64,000 nucleotides of DNA, from the NCBI GenBank assembly GCA_021828475.1, contig JAJZIY010000006.1, forward strand, positions 50,549 through 114,548, read 5' to 3'. The position numbers were made by a program, and so were the translations under genes. Below, piece by piece: positions 42,969 to 50,728 of this stretch. Numbering within the stretch: the first letter of the stretch is position 1; each line of letters opens with the position of its first letter. This DNA comes from Actinomycetes bacterium (GTDB lineage Bacteria > Actinomycetota > Acidimicrobiia > Acidimicrobiales > Palsa-688). Under the pieces are notes generated by a model. The model saw only the letters and a list, made by a program, of their open reading frames with translations. It searched no databases and was not told the DNA's origin.

Positions 42969-44816
42969 TCAGAGGCGGGGTGGGCCGACCTCCACCCGCA
43001 CCCGCTCGGCCGGGCGACCGGCCCCAGCCAGCGCGTCGGCCAGGGCCGCAGGGCCCGGTGCCCGCACGAGCCACGTGCCTGGCGCGGTGGCCACCACTTC
43101 GACGCGTCGGGCGCCGACCGCCAGACCGGCACCGGCAAGACCTTCGGTGGCCACGGCTCCGGCCTGTGTCAGCCGCTCCACCAGCTCGGCCGCTCCAGGC
43201 CCGCTGAGCAGGGCCAGGGAGCCGAAAGGAGGCAGGCGGAGGTCCCGGCGCAGCGGCTCCTCGAAGGCCGCCAGCCGCCCGGGATCCCCCGAGGCCGCAG
43301 CCAGGATGACCGGGTGCTCAGGCAGCCGCGTCTGGACCACGATGCGGCCGCCCCGGCTGCGGCCACCGAGCAACCGGCTGGCCCGGGCCAGCAGGGCCAG
43401 AGCCTGCTCGCCGGCCCGGTAGCGAGGGGCCAGGAGCTCCTGGTCGAAATCGAGGAACACCACGGCCGCAACCCCGCCTGCGTGCGCCAGCTCCCCGGCC
43501 CGGTGCAGCACCGCCTCGGTACCGACCAGGACGGGCGCTGCGGGCAGCGGTCCCGACCCTGCCGAGACCTCGCCGACCTCGCTGCCGGCAAGAGCCTGCA
43601 ACTGCTCCCGGGCCCTGCCGATACCCACCTTCAGCACGCGCAAAGCCGTCGAGCCGCACGAAGCGCACACCTGAGGGCGCGAAGCACCGCAACGCCGGCA
43701 GACAAGGAGCTCGCCGTCGAGGACGACCGCGTTCGCGCACTGCTCGCACCGAGCCACCTCCCGGCAGGCCCCGCAGTCGAGGAGCTGCGCACGGCCCTTT
43801 CGATTGAGGACACACACCACCCGGCCCGCTCCCCTGCGCAAGCGCGTGACCAGGGCTTGGGGGAACAGCCCTGAACGAGGGTCCTCCAGGCGCAGGTCCA
43901 GCACGTCTAGCGGAGCCCAACCCGAGCGCTCCCGCACCTCTCCCCCGGTGTGGACCTCGTCGGCGGCCACCAGCAGGTCGAGCGTGGGGCACGCCGAGAC
44001 CCAGAAGCAGGGGACGCCTGCATCGGCAGCCCGGCGGGCCGCCACCGTGGGTGCGTCCCAGGTAGGTGCCTGCTCCTGGTAGTGGGCCTCGTCGTGCGCG
44101 TCGAGCACGACGATGGAAGCCATGCCCGGGCACGGGGCCCAGGCAGCGGCCCTGGCTCCTATCACCACCGCCGACCCCGCTCGGGCCTGGGGCCAGTCCC
44201 CCGGGACCAGCGCCACCGGGAGGCCGCGCGCCCCCAGCGCGGCGGCGCCGGCCTCGGCCCGGCCCGTGCTGGGGGCAACCACGAGCACGGGGCCCCGCCG
44301 GGCCGCTGCCTCCACCAGCCCCGTCGCCCCCTCCGCCGGCCCGCACCGCAGCAGGTGGGTACCGGCTGGAGCGCGGGCCACGACGGCCGGCCACGGGCCC
44401 TCGCCCTGCACTGCGTGTGAAGCGGGCCGGGGCGTCCCCGCCCGCCACTCGAGGCGGGGAGGGGGCAGGGCCTTGACAAGCGTCGCGCTTCCGGCCGTGG
44501 CCAGCATCGACCTGCGTCGCCCCGCCCAGCGCCAAGCCGCCCAGCGGGCCAGGTCGAGCACACTGGGCTCCGGGCCCCACCCGAGCACTCCGGCCATCGG
44601 TCGCAGCGCGAGGCCTTCCGGTGGCTGGACCGGGTAGGCGAGCACCCAAGCCCGTGCCCGCCGGGCCTGCAGCGGCACCCGCACGACGCAGCCCGGTCGC
44701 AGCGCTGGTGCCATGGCCTCGGGGACGACGTAGTCGAGCTCGCGCTCGAACCCGGCGACATCGGGCAGGACGCGGACGGCCTGTCCGCCGCCGGCAGCGC
44801 CGCCCCCGTCGAGCAT
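42969..44816 (-). CDS. priA: PriA-like primosomal protein without helicase motifs
   Basis: PriA restarts stalled replication forks. This 615-residue protein has the DNA-binding N-terminus (VRVLPDVAGFERELDYVVPE) and the zinc-binding Cys array (CGACREVARCEQC...CRRCG...CASCG). The ATPase motifs are eroded: Walker A is RCGPAEGATG with no GKT, and the DEAH box is replaced by DAHDEAHY. This matches the actinobacterial PriA-like group that keeps only a structural role. Its ATG overlaps the metK stop by one base. Confidence 0.9.
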   Translation of the reverse strand: MLDGGGAAGGGQAVRVLPDVAGFERELDYVVPEAMAPALRPGCVVRVPLQARRARAWVLAYPVQPPEGLALRPMAGVLGWGPEPSVLDLARWAAWRWAGRRRSMLATAGSATLVKALPPPRLEWRAGTPRPASHAVQGEGPWPAVVARAPAGTHLLRCGPAEGATGLVEAAARRGPVLVVAPSTGRAEAGAAALGARGLPVALVPGDWPQARAGSAVVIGARAAAWAPCPGMASIVVLDAHDEAHYQEQAPTWDAPTVAARRAADAGVPCFWVSACPTLDLLVAADEVHTGGEVRERSGWAPLDVLDLRLEDPRSGLFPQALVTRLRRGAGRVVCVLNRKGRAQLLDCGACREVARCEQCANAVVLDGELLVCRRCGASRPQVCASCGSTALRVLKVGIGRAREQLQALAGSEVGEVSAGSGPLPAAPVLVGTEAVLHRAGELAHAGGVAAVVFLDFDQELLAPRYRAGEQALALLARASRLLGGRSRGGRIVVQTRLPEHPVILAAASGDPGRLAAFEEPLRRDLRLPPFGSLALLSGPGAAELVERLTQAGAVATEGLAGAGLAVGARRVEVVATAPGTWLVRAPGPAALADALAGAGRPAERVRVEVGPPRL

Positions 44817-46009
44817 CAGAGGCCGACGGCGCGCTTGAACTCGGCCAAGCGGCTGGTGACCTCCCAGGTGAGCTCCTTGTCGGCCCGCCCGAAGTGCCCG
44901 TAGGTCGCGGTGCGCCGGTAGATCGGGCGGCGCAGGTCGAGGTCCCGGATGATGGCGGCAGGGCGCAGGTCGAAAACCTCCTCCACCGCCTTGACAACCC
45001 TGGCAGGGTCCACGGTCTCGGTGCCGAAGAGCTCCACCATCAGCGACACGGGCCGGGCAACGCCGATGGCGTAGGCGATCTGCACCTCGCAGCGAGCCGC
45101 TGCCCCGGAGGCGACGACGTGCTTGGCCACCCAGCGGGCGGCGTAGGCGCCCGACCGGTCGACCTTGGAGGGATCCTTGCCCGAGAAGGCGCCGCCGCCG
45201 TGCCGGGCGGCCCCGCCGTAGGTGTCGACGATGATCTTGCGCCCGGTCAGGCCGGCGTCGGCGCTCGGGCCCCCGTGCTCGAACCGGCCGGTCGGGTTGG
45301 CCAGGATCTCGTAGCCGTCGTCGGCGAACTCCGCCGGCACGATCGGCGCCACGACGTGGTCGCGGAGGTCAGGTTTGAGCAGGGTCTCGAGGTCCACCGT
45401 GGGCTTGTGCTGCGTCGAGACGAGCACCGTCTCGAGCCTTACCGGTCGACCGTCCTCGTACCCGAAAGTGACCTGGGTCTTGCCGTCGGGGCGCAGGTAA
45501 GGCAGCACACCGGCCTTGCGCACCTGTGCCAGGCGCTGAGCGAGGCGGTGGGCCAGCCAGATCGGCGCCGGCATGAAGTCGTCCGTCTCGTCGCAGGCGT
45601 AGCCGAACATCATGCCCTGGTCCCCCGCCCCCTGGCTGAACAGGACGTCCTCGCCGCTCACGCCCTGGCGGACCTCGTAGGCATTGTCGACGCCTATGGC
45701 GATGTCGGGCGACTGCTGGCCGATGGACACGGCCACGCCGCACGTATGGCCGTCGAAGCCCATCTCCGAGCTCGTGTAGCCGATGGAGGTCACCACCTCG
45801 CGCACGATCTGGGGGATCTCCACATACGCCTCGGTGGTGATCTCGCCGGCCACGACGACCAGGCCGGTGGTGAGCAGCGTCTCGCAGGCAACCCGCGACC
45901 TCGGATCCTGGTCGAGGATGGCGTCGAGGATGGCATCCGATATCTGGTCGGCCATCTTGTCGGGGTGGCCCTCGGTCACCGACTCGGACGTGAACACCCA
46001 GCGCCTCAT
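44816..46009 (-). CDS. metK: S-adenosylmethionine synthetase
   Basis: MetK makes SAM from methionine and ATP. The 397-residue protein has the signatures [40 protein letters not shown] and [19 protein letters not shown] at 46009 has AAGGAG 7 nt upstream, so the longer track ORF is rejected. It lies 84 nt after coaBC; that gap holds a small hairpin but no recognisable SAM riboswitch. Confidence 0.98.
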   Translation of the reverse strand: MRRWVFTSESVTEGHPDKMADQISDAILDAILDQDPRSRVACETLLTTGLVVVAGEITTEAYVEIPQIVREVVTSIGYTSSEMGFDGHTCGVAVSIGQQSPDIAIGVDNAYEVRQGVSGEDVLFSQGAGDQGMMFGYACDETDDFMPAPIWLAHRLAQRLAQVRKAGVLPYLRPDGKTQVTFGYEDGRPVRLETVLVSTQHKPTVDLETLLKPDLRDHVVAPIVPAEFADDGYEILANPTGRFEHGGPSADAGLTGRKIIVDTYGGAARHGGGAFSGKDPSKVDRSGAYAARWVAKHVVASGAAARCEVQIAYAIGVARPVSLMVELFGTETVDPARVVKAVEEVFDLRPAAIIRDLDLRRPIYRRTATYGHFGRADKELTWEVTSRLAEFKRAVGL

Positions 46010-46043
46010 CTGTTGGCTCCTTGTCTCGCTCTCAACTCCGGCA

Positions 46044-46060
46044 GGCAGCCTCACGCTGCC
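46044..46060 (-). repeat. Hairpin in the coaBC-metK gap
   Basis: GGCAGC-GTGAG-GCTGCC forms a 6-bp stem with a 5-nt loop in the leader of metK. It has no U-tract after it, so it is not a standard terminator. A regulatory role is possible but not shown. Confidence 0.35.
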
Positions 46061-46093
46061 GACGGCACGGCCCCGTCGTCGCGGTGAGGGCCC

Positions 46094-47410
46094 TCAGGGC
46101 CGACCGCGCGCCGGCAGCAGCTGGGCGGCCATGTCCACCAGCTGGGCAGCCAGTGCCCGCTTGTCGACCAGTCCCAGCTCCCGGACCTGTCCGCGAGACA
46201 CGATAACAGCGCTGCTGAGATCCTGGCCGAACCCGGCACCGGCGCCGCCGACGTCGTTGGCGACGACCAGGTCGGCTCCCTTGGCCTCCAGCTTCGCTCG
46301 GCCCAGGGTCACCAGCCGGTCCCCGGAGGCGGTCTCGGCCGCGAAGCCGACGAGCACCTGACCGGGTCGCCGCCGCCGGCCCAGCTCGGCCAGGATGTCC
46401 TCGGTGGGCACAAGGGTGAGCACCAGGGCCCCGGGCGACTTCTTGATCTTCGTACCCGCCGGGCTCTCCACCCTGTAGTCGGCCACGGCCGCCGCCATGA
46501 CCACTATGTCGGAGGCGTCACCGGCCGCATGCACCGCTGCCGCCATCTCCGATGCCGTCGCCACGCGCTGCACGCTCGCCATCCCTACGGGTGGAGCGGA
46601 CTCGCTGGCAGTTACGAGGGTGACCTGGGCACCCCGGGCGGCCAGCTCTGCGGCGATGGCGTAACCCTGCTTGCCCGAACTGCGGTTCGCGATGTAGCGC
46701 ACCGGGTCCACCGGCTCGCGGGTGCCGCCCGCCGTAACCAGGGCCTTGACGCCCGCCAGGGACTGCGCCGCAGCGCCCTGGTGGGCCAGGCCCGCCCCGT
46801 CGGCTCCGGCTCGCCCCCCGCCCTGCCCGGGCACCGGCTCAGCGCTCGCGAGCAGCCTGGCCAGCTCCGCCACGACCGCTTCGGGCTCGGGCAGGCGGCC
46901 CTTGCCTCTGTCGCCGCCGGCGAGGCGGCCTTCCTCGGGCTCCATCACCCATGTGCCGCGCCGGCGCAGGGTGGCTACGTTGTCCCGCACGGCAGGGTGC
47001 TCCCACATCTCCGTGTGCATGGCTGGGCACACCAGAACCGGTGCCCTGGTGGCCAGCAGGGTGGCGATCAACAGGTCGGCCGCGAGGCCGGCGACGTAGC
47101 CAGCGAGGAAGTGGGCAGTGGCGGGGGCGACCAGCACCGCGTCAGCGCGGCGGGCCAGGCTGATGTGGGGAGAGGGCTCCGGCGAGCCCGGCCCGAACAG
47201 CGACGTCCGCGCCGGCTCGTCCGCCAGGGCGCTGAAGGTGAGCTCACCGACGAAGCGCATCGCGTCCCGGGTGAGCACCGGGCTGACGAGGGCTCCGGCG
47301 TCCGCAAGCCGGCGGCATATCTCCACGGCCTTGTACGCGGCGATACCGCCGCACACGCCGAGCACCACCCGTTTGCCGGAGAGCTCGCCGGCGCGGCCCG
47401 GCGCGCTCAC
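46094..47410 (-). CDS. coaBC: Bifunctional phosphopantothenoylcysteine synthetase/decarboxylase
   Basis: This enzyme converts 4'-phosphopantothenate to phosphopantetheine for coenzyme A. The 438-residue fusion has an FMN-binding CoaC domain (VVLGVCGGIAAYKAVEICRRL; PAMHTEMW) and a CTP-dependent CoaB domain (VTAGGTREPVDPVRYIANRSSGKQG; AAAVADYRV). A Gly/Ala-rich linker joins them at about residues 195-225. GTG start in a GTGA overlap with rpoZ. Confidence 0.97.
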   Translation of the reverse strand: MSAPGRAGELSGKRVVLGVCGGIAAYKAVEICRRLADAGALVSPVLTRDAMRFVGELTFSALADEPARTSLFGPGSPEPSPHISLARRADAVLVAPATAHFLAGYVAGLAADLLIATLLATRAPVLVCPAMHTEMWEHPAVRDNVATLRRRGTWVMEPEEGRLAGGDRGKGRLPEPEAVVAELARLLASAEPVPGQGGGRAGADGAGLAHQGAAAQSLAGVKALVTAGGTREPVDPVRYIANRSSGKQGYAIAAELAARGAQVTLVTASESAPPVGMASVQRVATASEMAAAVHAAGDASDIVVMAAAVADYRVESPAGTKIKKSPGALVLTLVPTEDILAELGRRRRPGQVLVGFAAETASGDRLVTLGRAKLEAKGADLVVANDVGGAGAGFGQDLSSAVIVSRGQVRELGLVDKRALAAQLVDMAAQLLPARGRP

Positions 47411-47700
47411 AGCTGGACTTCGGGTGCCTCCCCGCCGTCCTGCTCCTCTTCGACCTCGACCCGGTGGTAGGTGATCTTGCCTGCGGATATCTCGTCCAGG
47501 GCGATGGAGAGGGGCTTGCGGGAGATGGACGTGACCTGGGGTGGCACGATGGAGCCGAGGCCCTCCCCCAGTTGGTTGAAGTAGGAGTTGACCTCACGGC
47601 CACGCTTGGCTGAGAGGCTCACCAGGGTGTACTTGGAGTCCACCCGCTCCAGCAGGGTCTCGATCGGCGGGTCCATCATCGTCGGCCGTCGCTCTGCCAT
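47407..47700 (-). CDS. rpoZ: RNA polymerase omega subunit
   Basis: Omega helps assemble the RNA polymerase beta' subunit. The 97-residue protein has the conserved helix region LLERVDSKYTLVSLSAKRGREVNSYFNQ and a C-terminal part (RKPLSIALDEISAGKITY). An acidic tail follows. ATG at 47700 overlaps the gmk stop by one base and has AGGAG upstream; the 258-residue track ORF covering gmk is a shadow. Confidence 0.96.
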   Translation of the reverse strand: MAERRPTMMDPPIETLLERVDSKYTLVSLSAKRGREVNSYFNQLGEGLGSIVPPQVTSISRKPLSIALDEISAGKITYHRVEVEEEQDGGEAPEVQL

Positions 47701-48326
47701 CAAACTGCGCTCCTGTCGTTGGTGCCGCGCGCCTGGCGGCAGGTGTCGACTATACCGGCAAGCTGGTCCGATGCCCGCTCCAAGTCGTCGTTGACCACGA
47801 CGTGGCGAGCCATGGAGCGGCCCACGGCCTCCTCCTGTGCCCCGACGGACAGCCGGCGCCGGACGCTCTCCTCGTCGTCGCCGCGCGCCCGCAGGCGTTG
47901 CTCCTGCACCTCGGGAGAGGGGGCAGCCACAAGGACCAGAACCGCGTCCGGGTAGAGCGCCGAGATCTGCCTGGCGCCGTGGGTCTCGATCTCGAGGACG
48001 ATGTCGTCGCGCTCGTGACCCGGCGGCAGGTCGAGCGTGGGTGTGCCGTAGAGCCGGCCGTTGCCGGGGAACCGCGTCCACTCGACGAAGCCCCCCGCCC
48101 GCAACCGGGCCTCGAACTGCTCGGTCGTGGCGAAGACGTAGGCATCCTCGGGTTCGCCCGGCCGGCGGGGCCTGGTGGTCCACGAACGTGACAACCAGAG
48201 ACCGTCGCGCATGGCCATTAGGCGGGAGACCAGGGTCCCCTTGCCCACCCCACCGGGGCCGAAGACCACGAACACCAAGCGGCGCTGCACGCCGGGCCCC
48301 GTCACCGCATCCGCGTCCTGAGCCAT
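47700..48326 (-). CDS. gmk: Guanylate kinase
   Basis: Gmk phosphorylates GMP to GDP. The 208-residue protein has the P-loop FGPGGVGKGTLVSRLM, the GMP-binding region SRSWTTRPRRPGEPEDAYVF and a LEIETHGARQI segment, where the common D-x-QGA is His-Gly-Ala. Order mihF-gmk-rpoZ-coaBC is conserved in actinobacteria. Confidence 0.96.
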   Translation of the reverse strand: MAQDADAVTGPGVQRRLVFVVFGPGGVGKGTLVSRLMAMRDGLWLSRSWTTRPRRPGEPEDAYVFATTEQFEARLRAGGFVEWTRFPGNGRLYGTPTLDLPPGHERDDIVLEIETHGARQISALYPDAVLVLVAAPSPEVQEQRLRARGDDEESVRRRLSVGAQEEAVGRSMARHVVVNDDLERASDQLAGIVDTCRQARGTNDRSAV

Positions 48327-48393
48327 CCTCGAGGTACCCCTGTCAGCCTTGGCGCACCGGCGCGGGCCACCTCGCCCAGTCGCAGCAACCGCC

Positions 48394-48449
48394 GCCTGCG
48401 GGCCGGGATATCCCGATGCCCGTGCGCCCGGACCTCCGGGCCCGCAGGC
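48394..48449 (-). repeat. Nested inverted repeats between mihF and gmk
   Basis: GCCTGCGGGCC (48394-48404) and GGCCCGCAGGC (48439-48449) are perfect 11-bp arms around a 34-nt loop. The loop begins with a perfect palindrome, GGGATATCCC. No T-tract follows on either strand, so it could be a Rho-independent-like attenuator, an RNA processing site or a protein-binding site. Confidence 0.6.
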
Positions 48450-48476
48450 ACGGGCCGCCAGCAGTGCTTGGCAGTG

Positions 48477-48791
48477 TCAGCCGAGCTTCTCCAGCAGCTT
48501 GCGACGCTGCTGCTCACCGAGGCCCTGGACCCGTCGCGTCTCGCTGATACCGACTTCGTCCATGGCCCGACGCGCCTTGACCTTTCCGAGGCCGGGGAGG
48601 CTCTCGAGCACGTTGATGACCTTCATCTTGCCGATCACTTCGTCGCTCTGGCCCTGGTCGAGAAGCTCCTTGAGGGACACAGAGCCCATCTTGAGACGGT
48701 CCTTCAGCTCCGCGCGCTGCTTGCGCACGGCGGCTGCCTTCTCTAGGGCAGCCTGTCGTTGGTCCTGCGAAAGGGTGGGCGGCAAAGGCAT
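48477..48791 (-). CDS. mihF: Integration host factor-like nucleoid protein mIHF
   Basis: This is the actinobacterial mIHF, a small DNA-binding protein with an S13-like helix-two-turn-helix. The 104-residue protein (MPLPPTLSQDQRQAALEKAA...) contains GSVSLKELLDQGQSDEVIGKMKVINVLESLPG and GLGKVKARRAMDEVGI. ATG at 48791 is preferred to a GTG three codons before. Length matches the known mycobacterial protein. Confidence 0.95.
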   Translation of the reverse strand: MPLPPTLSQDQRQAALEKAAAVRKQRAELKDRLKMGSVSLKELLDQGQSDEVIGKMKVINVLESLPGLGKVKARRAMDEVGISETRRVQGLGEQQRRKLLEKLG

Positions 48792-48875
48792 GGTGCGCAC
48801 CCTAGCGCGTCCTGTACCGACCGTGCAGGATCCGGGCCAAATTCCGCGAAGGCTTTACCGGCCGTGGCCTGCCCG

Positions 48876-49664
48876 TTAGCGTCCAGGGCCCTCCGTGGCG
48901 GCGGCCACCTCCTCCAGTACCTCGGCCGCGGCGGTCTCGGGGTCTGCGGCCTCGGTGACCGTGCGGCCCACCACCAGCAGGTCGGCTCCGCGGGCCAAGG
49001 CCTCCGCAGGAGTGGAAGCCCGGGCCTGGTCGTGACGGCCGGCGCCGGCTCGGCGGATGCCCGGTACCACCGTGAGCAGCTCCGGGGCCACCCCGCGCGC
49101 CAGGGGCAGGTCCGGTGCGGCGCACACTATGCCCCGGCAACCGGCATCCCGGGCCAGGGCGACACGGGCCGCAAGCACGTCGGCCGGGGCGTCGGCCTCG
49201 CTTGTCAGCACCGTCACGCCGAGCGGCACCGGCGCAGGCAGGCCCGCCCGCGCCGCACCCTGGAGCAGGCCCTCGACACCGGCGGCCAGGGTGGCCGGTC
49301 CGGTGCAGGTGTGGACCGTCAGGTAGGAGGCACCGATGGCGCCCAGCACGCGCGCCGCCTTTCGGGTGGTCGTGGGGATGTCGGCCAGCTTCAGGTCGAC
49401 GAAGACCTTGAAGCCGGCTTCGACCAGCTCGGTCACGACTGGCGGCCCAGCAGCAGAGAACAGTTCCAAGCCGACCTTCGCTACGCCGAAGTACCCTTTC
49501 AGGCGCAGCGCCCACCGCATCGCCTCCACGGAATCGTCGAAGTCCAGCGCCAGGGCCAGCCGCGCCCTGGCATCCCCGCCGCGCGACCGGCGCACCATGT
49601 TGCCGTCGCCCGGCTCGGCGCCCGTCCCGCCGCTCCCGTGCCCCAACTGCTCGCTGCCGCTCAT
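48876..49664 (-). CDS. pyrF: Orotidine-5'-phosphate decarboxylase (type 1)
   Basis: PyrF makes UMP from OMP. The 262-residue protein has LALALDFDDS, KVGLELFSAAGP and the catalytic loop DLKLADIPTTTRKAA (D-x-K-x-x-DIP). These are type-1 features, unlike the longer type found in Mycobacterium. ATG at 49664 has CGAGGAG upstream; the track ORF start is further up. It is the last pyr gene of the operon. Confidence 0.95.
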   Translation of the reverse strand: MSGSEQLGHGSGGTGAEPGDGNMVRRSRGGDARARLALALDFDDSVEAMRWALRLKGYFGVAKVGLELFSAAGPPVVTELVEAGFKVFVDLKLADIPTTTRKAARVLGAIGASYLTVHTCTGPATLAAGVEGLLQGAARAGLPAPVPLGVTVLTSEADAPADVLAARVALARDAGCRGIVCAAPDLPLARGVAPELLTVVPGIRRAGAGRHDQARASTPAEALARGADLLVVGRTVTEAADPETAAAEVLEEVAAATEGPGR

Positions 49665-49708
49665 CGGTCTCCTCGGTACGTGCCCGGCCTGGTTCTCCCC
49701 GGCTGACG

Positions 49709-50728
49709 CTACCTGCCTCCGCCGGCGCAGAGCCACCGCTGCAGGCGGGCCACGGCGGTCACGTCGTTGGCGGCGCACCACGCCTGCAGGTCCTCCAGCA
49801 CCCTGAGCGGGGCCCTGGGGTCGGCGAAGGTCGCCGTGCCCACCTGGACGGCGTCAGCGCCGGCGGCCAGCAACTCGGCGGCGTCGAAGCCGCTGCTCAC
49901 ACCGCCCACGCCGACGATGGCGGTCTGGGGGAAGGCCTGACGGCAGTCGTGCACGGCCCGCACCGCCACCGGGTGCAGAGCCGCCCCCGACAGGCCGCCC
50001 CCGCCGCCGCCGAGCACCGGGGCACCCGTCCGTGGGTCCACGGCCATGCCCATGAGGGTGTTGACCAGGGTCAGGCCGCCTGCCCCCGCCGAAAGCGCTG
50101 CACCGGCGATGTCGACGATGTCGGTGACGTTGGGGCTCAGCTTGGCCCAAACAGGCAGGCCCGTCCCCACCAGCACCCCGACAGCGGCCCCCACCGCCTC
50201 CGCAGCGGCCCCGGGCGAGTGGGCGAACATCCGATTGCGGTCCTCCACGTTCGGGCAGCTGATGTTGGCCTCGACGGCCACCACCGTGCCACCGGGCCCC
50301 GAGCTCCCACGGCTCGCTGCCACCGCCTCCAGCCCGGCCGCCAGCCGGGCCGCCACCTCGGCGTAGTCCCCGGCGCTGCGGCCCCAGATGCTGACGACCA
50401 CCCTGGCCCCGGTGGCCAGCAGCGGGGGAAGGTCCCGCTCGAGCCAGGCGTCCACGCCCGGGTTCTCCAGGCCGACACTGTTGAGCATCCCGGCGCGCAC
50501 CGGGTGCAGGCGCGGGGCCGGGTTGCCGGGCCAGGGCCGGGCCGAGAGGGACTTGACCACCACCGCTCCCAGTCTCGACAGGTCGAAGTACGCCGCCAGC
50601 TCGGCACCGTGGCCTGCCGTGCCGGAGGCAGTCATGACCGGGTTGGGCAAGCGCACGGCCCCGACCTGCACGTCCATGTCCACAGGGCGCGCTGGCGAGC
50701 CTCCGGGGCGGCTGCGCCTCGACGTCAA
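49709..50728 (-). CDS. pyrD: Dihydroorotate dehydrogenase, class 1
   Basis: This 339-residue FMN enzyme oxidises dihydroorotate to orotate. The N-terminal [22 protein letters not shown] and the active-site loop [12 protein letters not shown] identify class 1, with Cys as base, rather than the membrane class 2 with Ser. Class 1B enzymes need the PyrK electron-transfer subunit, which is absent here. TTG start overlaps the carB stop as TTGA; ATG 50677 is also possible and would give the usual family N-terminus. Confidence 0.93.
   Translation of the reverse strand: MTSRRSRPGGSPARPVDMDVQVGAVRLPNPVMTASGTAGHGAELAAYFDLSRLGAVVVKSLSARPWPGNPAPRLHPVRAGMLNSVGLENPGVDAWLERDLPPLLATGARVVVSIWGRSAGDYAEVAARLAAGLEAVAASRGSSGPGGTVVAVEANISCPNVEDRNRMFAHSPGAAAEAVGAAVGVLVGTGLPVWAKLSPNVTDIVDIAGAALSAGAGGLTLVNTLMGMAVDPRTGAPVLGGGGGGLSGAALHPVAVRAVHDCRQAFPQTAIVGVGGVSSGFDAAELLAAGADAVQVGTATFADPRAPLRVLEDLQAWCAANDVTAVARLQRWLCAGGGR

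Noticed and set aside
46010-46093. SAM riboswitch before metK
   Set aside because: The 84-nt gap holds only a 6-bp hairpin, and I see no known SAM aptamer core.
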